Assembly: GCA_905221605.1 (NCBI GenBank)
Contig: CAJNDS010002131.1
Location: forward strand, 589,244 to 646,056
Length of the DNA stretch: 56,813 bases
Origin: Symbiodinium natans
Taxonomy: Eukaryota; Sar; Dinophyceae; Suessiales; Symbiodiniaceae
Direction of reading: 5' to 3'
Part shown: in pieces, positions 9,676-19,570 of the stretch
Layout: the number at the start of each line of letters is the position of its first letter
Numbering within the stretch: the stretch's first letter is position 1
Notes under the pieces: generated by a model
The model's input: only the letters and a program-made list of their open reading frames with translations
Database searches by the model: none
What the model was told of the DNA's origin: nothing
Position numbers and translations under genes: made by a program

Positions 9676-9830
9676 TTAGGGTTTAGGGTTTAGGGTTTAG
9701 GGTTTAGGGGTTAGGGGTTAGGGGTTAGGGGTTAGGGGTTGGGGTTTAAGGTGGGGTTTGGGTTCCATTGCTTAAAGTTTAGGGTTTGGACCTTTTCGGC
9801 GTTTAGGGTTTAGGGATACAAGGGGGTGGA
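9676..9830 (+). repeat. TTTAGGG / TTAGGGG array
   Basis: TTTAGGG units drift into GGGGTTA units at 9705-9740, then degenerate copies. Confidence 0.85.
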
Positions 9831-9954
9831 GGGTTCCAACGGTTTTTGAAACAGGGGCTCGCGTTGTAGGGGCCCTCAGCGGTCATTTGGGAAGGGGGTG
9901 TTGAGGGTTGGCAGTGTCTTGTTCAAGGTCTATGACTCTCAGTCTCTGTGTCCC

Positions 9955-10143
9955 TTTGTCTTTCTGTCTTTCTGTCTTTCTGTCTTTCTGTCTTTCTGTC
10001 TTTCTGTCTTTCTGTCTTTCTGTCTTTCTGTCTTTCTGTCTTTCTGTCTTTCTGTCTTTCTGTCTTTCTGTCTTTCTGTCTTTCTGTCTTTCTGTCTTTC
10101 TGTCTTTCTGTCCTTCTGTCCTTCTGTCCTTCTGTCTTTCTTT
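9955..10143 (+). repeat. TCTGTCTT microsatellite
   Basis: About 23 tandem copies of the 8-mer TGTCTTTC, with three TGTCCTTC variants at the end. ORFs of repeating SFCLSVFL or KDRKTERQ across it are artefacts. Confidence 0.95.
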
Positions 10144-10322
10144 TAAGGCTTTTGGTTTGGGACTTGGAGCTTGTCAAACATCAGTGCTTCACGAAGCAGG
10201 ATTTTGCGGTTTGGGGGGATGGATTGAATGTTCTGGCTTTACGGTCTTTGCAATCCTTGAGGCGTTGGGGTGGGGTGGAAGCGTTCATGGGGTTCTAACA
10301 CTCAGCAACTCGACCCTAACGG
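10144..10322. other. unique segment, nothing recognised
   Basis: About 180 bp of unique sequence between the 8-mer microsatellite and a TTTAGGG array. No splice-bounded open frame stood out. Confidence 0.4.
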
Positions 10323-10397
10323 GGGTTTAGGGTTTAGGGTTTAGGGTTTAGGGTTTAGGGTTTAGGGTTTAGGGTTTAGGGTTTAGGGTTTAGGGTA
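10323..10397 (+). repeat. TTTAGGG array
   Basis: About ten perfect units. Confidence 0.95.
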
Positions 10398-10489
10398 TAA
10401 GGCCTAGCTTTTGAATCTATAACGCTTCGTGAAAGATGCTTCCGTAGTGATACTCCTACACGAACAGGGCCGAGGCTTCAGGGCCAAAC

Positions 10490-10560
10490 CCCTGCAACCC
10501 CTACAACCCCTACAACCCCTACAACCCCTACAACCCCTACAACCCCTACAACCCCTTACC
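10490..10560 (-). repeat. CTACAACCC tandem repeat
   Basis: Seven near-perfect 9-bp copies of ctacaaccc; a 9-bp unit keeps frame and gives an artefactual QPLQPL repeat. Confidence 0.9.
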
Positions 10561-10792
10561 AAAAAAAACTCTCTAACCCCCTTTAGCCCTTATAACCCAC
10601 ACCCCAAGAAACCCGAACCCCGAAGCCTCCTAAACCCTGAGTCCTAGGCCGGCAACCCTAAAATCTCAGGCCAAACACATGACTCTCCGACGCCCTGCTG
10701 CACCCGGCAGACTCTGGGGATTTCGGGAGGAGGGGGGGGGGCGTACCCTCAACCCTCAACTCCCTTAAGGCCCCAAACTCGAAGCCCTAAAC

Positions 10793-11100
10793 TCTAAACC
10801 CTAAACCCTAAACCCCACGACCTAAGCCCTAAACCCTGAGCGTCCCCACTCGATGCCTTGGCAAAGCACACAGCTGACCTCCTTAATTAGTCGCAGGAGT
10901 AGGCCCTTATTGCCCTTTTTACCCGGATTGTTGAGTCAGATTTCTTACTTGGGGGTTTCCGAAATCAGGGGTACCTTGTTGGGGTCCTTAATTATTTGGG
11001 GGTCTGGGTGCGCTAGGGTGCTGGACCCTGCGATGCTGGACAACTAGGGCTCAGGGGTTCAGCAGCGTCGGGCAAATGCAGCTGTGTCAGGGCTTCAGGG
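10793..11100. other. short CCCTAAA run and unique segment with partial MITE
   Basis: CCCTAAA units at 10793-10840, then unique DNA. 10941-11010 matches the 5' half of the inverted-repeat family seen at 25976 and 33594 (gggggtttccgaaat.agggg). Confidence 0.6.
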
Positions 11101-11106
11101 CCTTAA

Positions 11107-11270
11107 GACCCCCTAAGCCGTAAGCCGTAAGCCTTAAGCCGTAAGCCGTAAGCCGTAAGCCCTAAGCCCTAAGCCCTAAGCCCTAAGCCCTAAGCCCTAA
11201 GCCCTAAGCCCTAAGCCCTAAGCCCTAAGCCCTAAGCCCTAAGCCCTAAGCCCTAAGCCCTAAAGTTCCT
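11107..11270 (-). repeat. CCCTAAG variant array
   Basis: First AAGCCGT units, then about 17 perfect CCCTAAG units; a homogenised variant of the telomeric heptamer. Confidence 0.95.
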
Positions 11271-11365
11271 AAAGCATGAAGCCTCAGCCTCAACTCCGCA
11301 CCCTGTCCCCGTTTGTGGTACCCCCGCTGGGAAATGAGTTTTTTGCGGGTTTGCTGATGGATACT

Positions 11366-11487
11366 AACCCTAGACCCTAGACCCTAGACCCTAGACCCTA
11401 GACCCTAGACCCTAGACCCTAGACCCTAGACCCTAGACCCTAGACCCTAGACCCTAGACCCTAGACCCTAGACCCTAGACCCTAAAC
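11366..11487 (-). repeat. CCCTAGA variant array
   Basis: About 17 perfect CCCTAGA units, another homogenised variant. Confidence 0.95.
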
Positions 11488-11713
11488 TCTAAGCCCTCAA
11501 CCCTGAACCCTCCTTGGTACATAGCGGTTCGAGTCCTGTCGGGTGAGTCGGGGGAGGGCGGTGGGGCTGCAACACATGTACAGGATTCAACCCTATAAAC
11601 CCTAAGCCCTAAGCCCTAGCCCTATAAGCCCTAAACCCTAAACCCTAGACCCCAAACCCTAAAACCTAGAGCCTAGACCCTAGACCCTAGACCCTAAACC
11701 CTAAACCCGGGAA

Positions 11714-11813
11714 NNNNNNNNNNNNNNNNNNNNNNNNNNNNNNNNNNNNNNNNNNNNNNNNNNNNNNNNNNNNNNNNNNNNNNNNNNNNNNNNNNNNNNN
11801 NNNNNNNNNNNNN
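11714..11813. other. assembly gap (100 N)
   Basis: Exactly 100 N between a CCCTAAA array and a poly-C run. A round-number gap of this size usually means unknown length, so order and distance across it are not certain. Confidence 0.98.
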
Positions 11814-12015
11814 CCCCCCCCCCCCCCCCCCCCCCCTGTTTTTTTTGGGTTCAGGGCGTGGATAGGGTGCTATGGTAATAGGGTTCTTCTGGGGGGGGGG
11901 GGGTTCAAAGGGGGGTTTGGAACCCAAGGTTCCCTAAGACTCCCTGCCATTCCCTAAGGCTCCCTAAGCTTCCTGAGGTTCCCTAGTTACCAAGGGGAAA
12001 ACAGGAGGGTACAGA

Positions 12016-12420
12016 CCAAAGCCTAAACCCCAAACCCTAAACCTTAAACCTTAAGCCCTAGACCCTAAACTACCCTAAACCCCAACCCTAAAATCCTAAA
12101 GCCCTAAACCCTTCACCCTGGGGAATCAGAGGGGGAACTGGGCAACTTGGGTCCCTATATGGCAACTCTAAACCCTAAAGCCCTAAAGCCCTAAAGCCCT
12201 AAAGCCCTAAAGCCCTAAAGCCCTAAAGCCCTAAAGCCCTAAAGCCCTAAAGCCCTAAAGCCCTCAAGCCCTAAAGCCCTAAAGCCCTAAAGCCCTAAAG
12301 CCCTAAAGCCCTAAAGCCCTAAAGCCCTAAAGCCCTAAAGCCCTAAAGCCCTAAAGCCCTAAACCCTAAACCCTGAACCCTACACCCTAAACCCCAAACC
12401 CTAAATCCGAAAGCCCAAAC
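12016..12420 (-). repeat. CCCTAAA and CCCTAAAG arrays
   Basis: Mixed units at 12016-12120, then about 23 copies of the 8-mer CCCTAAAG at 12170-12362, then CCCTAAA. Confidence 0.95.
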
Positions 12421-12423
12421 CCC

Positions 12424-12477
12424 GAGTGAGGCCAGCAGCACAGAGAAGCGCTGTGCGTGTTCCTCCGACCAGAACGT
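12424..12477 (-). CDS. possible minus-strand micro-exon
   Basis: Island between CCCTAAA and TTTAGGG arrays. On the minus strand an open frame follows CCTCACAG and reads TFWSEEHAQRFSVLLASL. The + strand frames are shorter or less protein-like. If real it belongs to a gene on the opposite strand from most islands. Confidence 0.35.
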
Positions 12478-12498
12478 CTGTGAGGATCCAGGCTTGTC

Positions 12499-12540
12499 AG
12501 GGTTTAGGGTTTAGGGTTTAGGGGTTTAGGGTTTAGGGTT
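12499..12540 (+). repeat. TTTAGGG array
   Basis: Six units, one with an extra G. Confidence 0.95.
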
Positions 12541-12567
12541 GAGCCACACTCCCTGAGCCCGAAAAAG

Positions 12568-12624
12568 CTCCCTAACTTGTATGTCGCAAGGAATGGTCTG
12601 GACATTGAACTCGGCAAGTTTGGA
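12568..12624 (+). CDS. micro-exon candidate
   Basis: Nineteen codons in one frame, LPNLYVARNGLDIELGKFG, bounded by AAAAAG| and |GTGAGG. TTTAGGG arrays lie on both sides. Natural amino-acid mix and both splice signals support an exon. Confidence 0.55.
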
Positions 12625-12626
12625 GT

Positions 12627-12680
12627 GAGGTTTAGGGTTTAGGGTTTAGGGTCTAGGGTTTAGGGTTTAGGGTTTAGGGT
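12627..12680 (+). repeat. TTTAGGG array
   Basis: Seven units with one GTCTAGG variant; begins inside the GTGAGG donor of the preceding island. Confidence 0.95.
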
Positions 12681-12739
12681 CTTCTGCAGCTCACATCGCG
12701 CGATGGTTGTTGGTTTGTTTGTTCCAAGAAGAACTCTAA

Positions 12740-12912
12740 ACTTCCTAAACTCCCTAAACCCTCAACCCTAAACCCTAAACCCTCTACCCTCTAAACCCTA
12801 AATTGTACATTTTAAAATCTAAACCCTAAACCCCAAACCCCAAACCCCAAACCCCAAACCCTAAACCCTAAACCCTAAACCCTAAACCCTAAACCCTAAA
12901 CCCTAAACCCTA
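12740..12912 (-). repeat. CCCTAAA array
   Basis: Degenerate at the left, perfect CCCTAAA and CCCCAAA units at the right. Confidence 0.95.
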
Positions 12913-12929
12913 ATTCCTTGCCGACGCAG

Positions 12930-12986
12930 GGCTCCCAGACATCCCGGGGGCTCCCGGCATTGCCACGCGGATCGCGCCGAACCAAG
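12930..12986 (+). CDS. micro-exon candidate
   Basis: Island between CCCTAAA and TTTAGGG arrays. After GACGCAG| the frame reads LPDIPGAPGIATRIAPNQ and ends at a GC-type donor (CAAG|GCCC). The other frames and the minus strand are also partly open. Confidence 0.45.
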
Positions 12987-12992
12987 GCCCAG

Positions 12993-13197
12993 GGTTTTAG
13001 GGTTTAGGGTTTAGGGTTTAGGGTTTAGGGTTTCGGGTTTAGGGTTTAGGGTTTAGGGTTTAAAACCCTAAACCCCAAACCCTAAACCCTAAACCCTGAA
13101 CCCCAAACCCTAAACCCTAAACCCTAACCCCTAAACCCTAAACCCTAAACCCTAAACCCTAAACCCTAAACCCTAAACCCTAAACCCTAAACCCTAA
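12993..13197. repeat. head-to-head TTTAGGG / CCCTAAA palindromic array
   Basis: TTTAGGG units (12993-13062) pass through gggtttaaaaccctaaa directly into CCCTAAA units (13063-13197), giving an inverted repeat able to form a stem of roughly 70 bp with almost no loop. Confidence 0.9.
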
Positions 13198-13350
13198 GAT
13201 TGCCGTTCTTTAGGCCCAGCCCTTACCAATCAGCCCTTACTGACTTCTCAAGGTTAGTTTCCAGGGCTTATTGCTGGAGGTGCCTAGACGGCCCTCCTCC
13301 TCATAGTATGTATTAGGTACCTTGCATTCCCCATACCCTATAAGGGAGCA
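13198..13350. other. unique segment, nothing recognised
   Basis: About 150 bp of unique DNA between two CCCTAAA-type blocks; no convincing exon. Confidence 0.4.
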
Positions 13351-13354
13351 GCAA

Positions 13355-13670
13355 ACCCCTAAACCCCTAAACCCCTAAACCCCTAAACCCCTAAACCCCT
13401 AAACCCCTAAACCCCTAAACCCCTCAACCCCTCAACCCCTAAACCCCTAAACCCTAAACCCCTAACCCCTAAACCCCCCCTAACCCTAAACCCTAACCCC
13501 TAAACCCCTAAACCCCTAAACCCCTAAACCCCTAAAACCCTAAACCCCTAAACCCCTAAACCCCTAAACCCCTAAACCCCTACACCCCTAAACCCCTAAA
13601 CCCCTAAACCCTAAACCCCTAAACCCCTAAATCCTCAACCCTCAACCATAAACCCTAAACCCCAAACCCT
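13355..13670 (-). repeat. CCCCTAAA octamer array
   Basis: Long run of the 8-mer CCCCTAAA with interspersed heptamers. Confidence 0.95.
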
Positions 13671-13751
13671 GACAGGACTCTGCGAGGATGACCTCTCCAG
13701 TTCGAAAGCTTTGGTCGCTTGCTTAAGGTCTCAAGAGGTACGGTTTAAGGT

Positions 13752-13925
13752 GTAGGAGGTTCATGGGTACTAAAACCCCAATCATGAGTCCACGTATAGC
13801 TTCCTTAGCGAGCTTCAGCGGCGTGGAAGTGCTGTTACAATTGGGGTTTGAAGATAAGGACTTGGGGGGCTTATAAGTACGGTTACCCTTCAGGGGTTTT
13901 TAAGTGCCCTTGGACCTCCAAGTAG
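13752..13925. mobile_element. MITE-like element, family A (diverged)
   Basis: Ends match the family A terminal inverted repeats (GGAGGTTCATGGGTACT at left, ..CCTCCAAGTAG at right) with ttggggtt internal motifs. Confidence 0.6.
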
Positions 13926-14189
13926 GGCTGAGTGAGTTTTTAGGGGTGAACTCCCTCTTCAAGCTGTCCTAAGCATACCAAACCCCAAACCCCAAACCCC
14001 CCCCCCCCCCCCCCCCAAAAGAAAAAAAACAGGCAGCGGAACAAAAACCGATCAAAACAAAAACGAAGCACAAGGGGGGGCCGTGATTCACAGAACTGCA
14101 CAAAAGTGGGAATCCATCTCCAAACCCATGAACGCAGTCAGATACACCCAGGAAGCATCCTCAGGGCTTGTGCTCCCCCCTAAGCCCCT
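13926..14189. other. unique segment with poly-C, nothing recognised
   Basis: Includes an 18-bp C run at 13998 and A-rich sequence. No gene seen. Confidence 0.4.
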
Positions 14190-14254
14190 GGGTTTAGGGT
14201 TTAGGGTTTAGGGTTTAGGGTTTAGGGTTTAGGGTTTAGGGTTTAGGGTTTAGA
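14190..14254 (+). repeat. TTTAGGG array
   Basis: Nine units. Confidence 0.95.
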
Positions 14255-14515
14255 ACCCTACGCCAGCAGTAGAGTTCCAGAGAACCCACTGCCGCTGAAG
14301 CAAGGAACAGTCCCTTTAGCCTGTTGGCTTTGGAGGGGTTCTTTGTATCTCAGATGTTGAGCTCCCACACAAGCTGGTAGCATGCGGTTAAGAACTGTAC
14401 TGACCACTCTTTGGGGACAGTACTTGGACCCAAAGAGCATTCCGCAAACCAGGGCCCTGCCAGATTTTCTACGGATTCGTCGTTTAACTTCTTTTTTAGG
14501 GCAGTCACCCAAACC
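14255..14515. other. unique segment in TTTAGGG-to-CCCTAAA context
   Basis: An 84-codon minus-strand ORF (14258-14512) starts MGDCPKKEVKRRIRRKSGR; its reality is uncertain. Its position between inward-facing arrays is where the middle of an intron would lie. Confidence 0.3.
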
Positions 14516-14699
14516 TACACCCTAAACCCTAGACCCTCAACCCTAAACCCCCAAAAACCTAAACCCTAAAGCCTGAACCCTAAACCTTGAACCCTAAACC
14601 CTGAACCTTAAGCCCTAAGCAAAGATCGAACCCAGGCTTGGTTGCAGCTGCAGGGGAACTGGTATCGTGGAGAGCCTTGATATGCGGGCTTACGGGGGG

Positions 14700-14925
14700 C
14701 GGCTAGGGTTTAGGGTTTAGGGCTTGGGGCTTAGGGCTTGGGGCTTAGGGCTTAGGGTTTAGGGTTTAGGGCTGAGGGTTTAGGGTAGAGGTTTAGGGCT
14801 TAGGGCTTAGGGCTTAGAGCTTAGGGTTTAGGGATTAGGGTTTAGGGCAAGTTTAGGGTTTAGGGTTTAGGGTTTAGGGTTTGGGGCTAATTTAGGGTTT
14901 AGGGTTTGGGGTTTGGGGTATCTTG
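14700..14925 (+). repeat. degenerate TTTAGGG / CTTAGGG array
   Basis: Interleaved TTTAGGG, CTTAGGG and CTTGGGG units. Confidence 0.9.
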
Positions 14926-15339
14926 CGGTGTTTGGGGTTGCGGCCCTCAGTGGCCAGGGATGCGAGTCGGAGGCCGCGAGGCCTAAGTTCTGTGAGCGCC
15001 CGGCATCCCTCAAGGTGCAGAAGACTCCTTCAGTTCTGATTGCTTCGTGAAGGGTCGGAACAATTCCTAATGGTATTCCCTTATGGTGGCTTTTGTAGTT
15101 ATACTAGAATCACCCCGCCCCCCAAAAACCTGTTCTATTTTTTAAGGCACATTTGTTGCTGTGCAGGGTTCTCCGGAACCCGAAAAATCTGGCAGACCTT
15201 AGTCGAACAACAAACACCTACGGCCCTAAAACCTCAACTCCTAACCCCCCAAGCCCCCTATGTTCTCCGGGCCGCTTGTGCTTCAGTTTTAGCCTAGCAA
15301 AAACTCATACCCCCAAAACCCTCCTCTAAACACTCGGCC
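14926..15339. other. unique segment, no clear gene
   Basis: An 85-codon + ORF (15040-15297) is present without splice-bounded exon features. Middle-of-intron context (TTTAGGG left, CCCTAAA right). Confidence 0.3.
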
Positions 15340-15470
15340 CCCAAACCCCCAAACCCAAACCCGAAACCCTTAAACCCGAAACCCTTAAACCCGAAACCCT
15401 AAACCCCAAACCCTAAACCCCAAACCCCAAACCCTAAACCCTAAACCCCAAACCCTAAACCCCTTCAACC
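15340..15470 (-). repeat. CCCTAAA / CCCGAAA array
   Basis: Mixed heptamer variants. Confidence 0.9.
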
Positions 15471-15475
15471 CGAAG

Positions 15476-15585
15476 CTCCATGAGGACGACAACTGCCACG
15501 TGGGCGAGATCGTCGCGGCGCCTTGGCGCGACCTCCGAAACAAAACCTCCCAAGCTCCGCGGCGCCCCTTCCAACCCTCTTTGAG
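15476..15585 (+). CDS. exon candidate with consensus donor
   Basis: After CCCGAAG| a frame of 36 codons starts LHEDDNCHVGEIVAAPWRDL and stays open to a consensus GTAAGA donor. GC-rich third positions fit the other islands. Upstream is a CCCTAAA array, downstream a GGGGCTTCTT minisatellite. No family recognised. Confidence 0.6.
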
Positions 15586-15599
15586 GTAAGAGGGATCTT

Positions 15600-15980
15600 G
15601 AGGCTTCTTAGAGGCTTCTGAGGGTTACGGGCTTCTCCTAGGGGCTTCTTTCTTAGGGGCTTCTTTCTTTGGGGCTTGTCTAGAGTCTAGGGGCTTCTTT
15701 CTTAGGGGCTTCTTTCTTTGGGGCTTGTCTAGGGGCTTCTTTCTTAGGGGCTTCTTTCTTAGGGCTTCTTTTGAGGCTTCTTAGGGGCTTCTTTCTTAGG
15801 GGCTTCTTTTGGGGGCTTCTCTTAGGGGCTTCTTTTAGGGGCTTCTTTAGGGGTGGCTTCTTGGAGGCTTCTCTTAGGGGCTTCTTTCTTGGGGGCTTCT
15901 CTTAGAGGCTTCTTTAGGGGCTTCTCTTAGGGGCTTTTTTCTTCGGGGCTTCTTGGGGGCCCCTTCAGGGGCTTTAGGGC
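15600..15980 (+). repeat. GGGGCTTCTTTCTTA minisatellite
   Basis: About 25 imperfect copies of a 10-15 bp unit built on GGGGCTTCTT; lies at the 5' end of the putative intron after the 15476 exon, in place of TTTAGGG. Confidence 0.9.
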
Positions 15981-16017
15981 TTTAGGGGCTTTCGGGCTTC
16001 ATGGCCTTAGAGGCCTC

Positions 16018-16088
16018 AAGCAAACCCCTCGATCCCGCCCAGGACCAGCTTATCTGGAATGCCCAATGGAGTCGCCCCGCAACCTCGA
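16018..16088 (+). CDS. possible exon, strand ambiguous
   Basis: + frame reads PLDPAQDQLIWNAQWSRPAT between CTCAAG| and |GTGGGT (16093); the minus strand is also open (AFEVAGRLHWAFQISWSWAG). Confidence 0.35.
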
Positions 16089-16099
16089 AGGCGTGGGTG

Positions 16100-16460
16100 G
16101 CAGAGACAGAGAGCGAGAGAGAGCGAGAGAGAGAGAGAGACAGAGAGAGAGCGAGAGAGCGAGAGAGCGAGAGAGCGAGAGAGCGAGAGAGCGAGAGAGA
16201 GCGAGAGAGAGCGAGAGCGAGAGAGGGAGCGAGAGAGGGAGGGAGGAGCGAGAGAAAGAGAGAGAGAGAAAGCAAGAGAGAGAGAACTCCTTTCGCTGAG
16301 CAGCAGAAGAAGACGAAGAAGAAGAAGAAGCAGAAGACGAAGAAGAAGAAGAAGAACAATGAGAAGAAAAACAATCAGAAGAAGAATAAGAAGCAGAAGA
16401 GGAACAATAATTATTATAAGAAGCAGCAGAAGAAGAAGCAGAAGAAGAGAGAGCAGGATA
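16100..16460 (+). repeat. GAGAGAGC and GAAGAA purine tracts
   Basis: GA/GC octamer-like repeats (16100-16285) followed by GAA/CAGAAGAA repeats (16300-16450). ORFs here are low-complexity artefacts. Confidence 0.95.
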
Positions 16461-16601
16461 CGGAGAGGGAGGGACTCCGCAGCCCAAAGCATAATTCCCC
16501 CAAACTCGATGCACCCCAAGCCCCAAGAGAGGGCCCCTTGGGAACCCCTCAGCCTGAGGCAGTCCTGAACCCCCCGCATCCTTCGGACGGTTTTTTTTAC
16601 A

Positions 16602-16718
16602 GGGCTTAGGGTTTAGGGTTTAGGGTTTGGGGTTCAGGGTTTAGGGTTTAGGGTTTAGGGTTAGGGTTTAGGGTCTAGGGTCTGGGGTTTAGGGTTTAGG
16701 GTTTAGGGTTTAGGGTTG
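16602..16718 (+). repeat. TTTAGGG array
   Basis: About 16 units with a few variants. Confidence 0.95.
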
Positions 16719-16724
16719 TGGCAG

Positions 16725-16780
16725 GTGTATCTTCCAGATGAGGATGGCGCGCCTTGGCACCTGCAACCCAACGCTTCAGG
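16725..16780 (+). CDS. micro-exon candidate
   Basis: Between GTGGCAG| and |GTTTCGGG the frame reads VYLPDEDGAPWHLQPNAS. TTTAGGG arrays flank both sides. Confidence 0.6.
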
Positions 16781-17428
16781 GTTTCGGGCTTAGGCTTGAG
16801 GGCATACAAAGGCTTGAGACCTTTCCCAAGAGCACCCTCAGAAACCCCAACGCCCCAACCCTAACAGAGCCTTGACGACCGACCAACCCTAAAACCCTAA
16901 CCCCTAAACCCTAAAAGCCCTTGACCCTTAGACCCTTTGTGGGCTTTTAGCAGTCGCAGTATGCTCTGTCAAGGCTTTTGGTTGGCGGCTCCTGGGGTTT
17001 AGGGGCTAGTTTCGGGGGTTGGGGACTTAGGGCTTTCGGGTCTGCGGGCTTGCGGGCTGAAGGTTGAGTAGGGCTTAAGTCGGGGTGGGTTTTTTGGGGT
17101 TGAAGTAGGGATTCAGGTGGACGAACTCCGAACACGTCAGCCCTCTACCAACCCGAAACCTGTAAACCTTAAGAGGCCCCCAAGCCACACAACCCTTGTA
17201 ACCCTGGGACCCTAAACCCTAGCTGCTAGCTTCCCCCAGAACGCCGAACCCTAAACCACACCATGCGCTCATGCGCTTTTTCAGCCTCCTATAACCTCTA
17301 TTGCCCCTGATGTCGTTAGCTCCTGAAAACCCCAAACCCCTAAACCCTAGCAGCTAAACCCCTCAACCCCTAAACCCCGAAAACCCTGCAACCCCATAAC
17401 CCTATAACCCTCATAAATTTAGATTTAA

Positions 17429-17728
17429 GAGCCTCCGGCTCAAGCCGCCGACCCCGCAGGAGAACAAGTTTAAGGTTTGGGGTTTGGTGATTTTGTTCGC
17501 GGTCGGGGGGGGGGGGGGGGGTGGGGGGTGGGGGGGTGCGGGGGGGGGGGTGGGGGTGGGGGTGGGGGGGGTGGTGGCGGGGTAAGGGGGGGGTGGGGGG
17601 GTTAGGGGGGGGTAGGGGGGGGGTGGGGGGGGGGTAGGGGGGGGGTAGGGGGGGGGTAGGGGGGGGGGTAGGGCGGGGGTAGGGGGGGGGCCTTTTCCCA
17701 TCCAACACGCCGCCAGGGTCAGTGGACC
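17429..17728. repeat. duplicated block, copy 1, with G-rich core
   Basis: Starts with a 50-bp unique head (AGAGCCTCCGGCTCAAGCCG...), a core of about 200 bp of G-runs separated by GGGGGGTA or GTGG, and a tail with ACACGCCGCCAGGGTC. The same head, G-rich core and tail recur at 31117-31468. The core can form G-quadruplexes. Confidence 0.85.
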
Positions 17729-17761
17729 CCGAAAACCCTATAACCCCGAACCGACCCATAG

Positions 17762-17780
17762 GTGCGCATTCAGATCCCCG
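17762..17780 (+). other. short GTGCGCATTCA motif
   Basis: CCCATAG|GTGCGCATTCAGATCCCC resembles the starts of the exons at 17880 and 19571 and may be a related micro-exon or its fragment. Confidence 0.3.
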
Positions 17781-17799
17781 ACCCTAAGCCCTAAACCTT

Positions 17800-17865
17800 A
17801 CACCCTACACCCTAAACCCCAAACCCCAAACCCCAAACCCCAAACCCTAAACCCTACACCCAAGA
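17800..17865 (-). repeat. CCCCAAA / CCCTAAA array
   Basis: Short array upstream of the 17880 island. Confidence 0.9.
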
Positions 17866-17879
17866 AAACCGCCCCCTAG

Positions 17880-17936
17880 GTGCGCATGCAGCTCCAGGGC
17901 TGCGCGATCTGGGGCCACATCTCCTGGGATGCGCAG
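17880..17936 (+). CDS. micro-exon candidate
   Basis: Nineteen codons, VRMQLQGCAIWGHISWDAQ, between CCCCTAG| and a GC donor (CAG|GCGGGA). CCCTAAA upstream, TTTAGGG downstream. Confidence 0.55.
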
Positions 17937-17944
17937 GCGGGAGA

Positions 17945-18215
17945 GTTCAGGGTTTTAGGGTTTTAGGGTTTAGGGTTTAGGGTTTAGGGTTTAGGGTTTA
18001 GGGTTCAGGGGTTTTAGGGTTCATGGTGTATAGAGTTTTGAGCGTTTAGGGTTTTTAGGGTTTTTAGGGTTTAGGGTTATAGTTTTTTTTGAGGGTTTAT
18101 AAGGGTTTATAGGATTTAGAGGGTTTGCAGGAGTAAATAGGGTTCATAGTAGGGTTTCACAGGGTTTATATGGTTTGGGCTTATGGGTTTGTAGGGTTTA
18201 TAGGGCTTCTGCTTC
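17945..18215 (+). repeat. TTTAGGG array decaying to GGGTTTATA
   Basis: Perfect units at 17965-18008, then variants with extra T or A residues. Confidence 0.85.
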
Positions 18216-18404
18216 AGGGTTTTAGGGGTAGGGATGCCTCTCGGAGTGCTTGAGTTTTTGGCGTCAGGCAGAACATCGCATTTTGCTTGAAACGAACCCG
18301 GCCGGTCGTGGTCAACAGCGCACAGTTGGCCGCGTGTGCATCTGAATTGGGTGGACGAGCGTGGTGGCGTGGTGTTGTTCGTATTCTATTTGTTTCTTTT
18401 TGAG

Positions 18405-18467
18405 GATCGAGGGCGTCCTGAAGGAGAGCAACTGCCCACAGAACGTGGAGTGTCTGAGACTTCGCAG
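18405..18467 (+). CDS. exon candidate
   Basis: After TTTTTGAG| the frame reads IEGVLKESNCPQNVECLRLR up to |GTTTCT; it also stays open beyond, to about 18525 (FLVDLRFWHQYDVVPKSK). Set in a 340-bp unique segment between TTTAGGG and CCCTAAA arrays. Confidence 0.55.
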
Positions 18468-18589
18468 GTTTCTGGTGGATTTGAGATTCTGGCATCAGTA
18501 TGATGTAGTCCCCAAGTCAAAACCCCGAAGCCCTAAGCCCTAAACCTTCGTTGCCCTACTCAGAGCCGCGAAGTTTAGGGTTGACGATT

Positions 18590-18685
18590 TAGCCCTAAAC
18601 CCTAAACCCGAAACCCGAAACCCGAAACCCGAAACCCGAAACCCTAAACCCTAAACCCTAAACCCTAAACCCTAAGCCCTTCGAG
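18590..18685 (-). repeat. CCCTAAA / CCCGAAA array
   Basis: Five CCCGAAA units inside CCCTAAA units. Confidence 0.95.
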
Positions 18686-18743
18686 GTGGCTCCCAGGTTG
18701 CCCGGGGTCTAGGGTTGAGGGTTTACTGGGATGTACATGGGCA

Positions 18744-18798
18744 CAGGGTTTAGGGTTTAGGGTTTAGGGTTTAGGGCTTCGGGTTTAGGGTTTAGGGT
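18744..18798 (+). repeat. TTTAGGG array
   Basis: Seven units; runs directly into a family A element. Confidence 0.9.
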
Positions 18799-18907
18799 AC
18801 TTGGAACCCCAATTCTACCTGTACTTGTACGCCCTCAGAGTTCCCGAAGTAGGTCAGAAGTAGACCTACATTTTGGGGTTGGAGGTTCCCCCTTGAACCT
18901 CCAAGCA
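18799..18907. mobile_element. MITE-like element, family A
   Basis: Left end truncated or diverged (ACTTGGAACCCCAATTCTAC), right end GAACCTCCAAG. Contains the family hallmark accc..agtaggt..agtagacctac. Confidence 0.6.
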
Positions 18908-19320
18908 GGTTGCCCCATTTCGAGTGTCTTGAGAGTTTGGGGTGTTGGCTTTAGGGTAGGGTCTTTGCGGCACGCCTCGATATGGGTTGCAGGCTTTCAC
19001 CCTTTTAAAGCCTAAACCCTAAAGGCACAATCGGCCCTAAACCCGTAAACCCCGAAACCCCGAAGCACCAAGGCCTAGACATTTCGGATTCTGACAACGC
19101 AGCAAGATACCTGAGTAGCTGAGTGAGTACACTTTACACTTTTTGGGATACTATAAATAACCCCCTATAAACCTGAAAGTGTACGCTTTTTGGGGGGTTA
19201 TGAACCCAGCAACCAAGGTACGCCTCAGTCGGTACCCAAGCGCCCTAGAGGCCTCCAGCAGCCCCCCAACACAGTTTGAGGGGCCGTCAGGGTATTTTAG
19301 GGGACCTCCAGCTGGTTTAG
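18908..19320. other. unique segments, no clear gene
   Basis: 19120-19190 holds an inverted repeat around agtgtac / gtacact (about 60 bp), possibly another small MITE. 19205-19310 is unique with no convincing exon. Confidence 0.35.
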
Positions 19321-19570
19321 GGTTTAGGGTAGAGGGTTTGGGAGTTAGGATTTCAAGGTTTGGGTATTTCCCCCCCAAAATCAGGGTACCTCTTATCTCA
19401 CCAAATATGTGGGGTGTTAAAGGGTTTGAAGCTTTGAGGGCACCGTCCCACGTTCGGGATAGCCCGAAACCCCAAACCCCAAACCCCAAACCCCAAACCC
19501 AGACCCCCAGACCCCAAACCCCAAACCTTAAACCCTAAACCCTAAACGCATTTTGTCCCTTCCAGCGCAG

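Noticed and set aside
9898-10330. ORFs of SFCLSVFL / KDRKTERQ repeats
   Set aside because: Translation of an 8-bp microsatellite; open by chance because the unit has no stop.
11520-11545. tRNA-like GGTTCGAGTCC string
   Set aside because: Neighbouring bases do not form a T-stem; no tRNA body.
15982-16609. Several 130-200 codon ORFs rich in RE, LS or K
   Set aside because: Purine-tract read-through in three frames and both strands; only the short unique start at 16018 was kept as a weak exon.
17370-17759. Proline-rich minus ORFs
   Set aside because: Read-through of the G-run core of the duplicated block.
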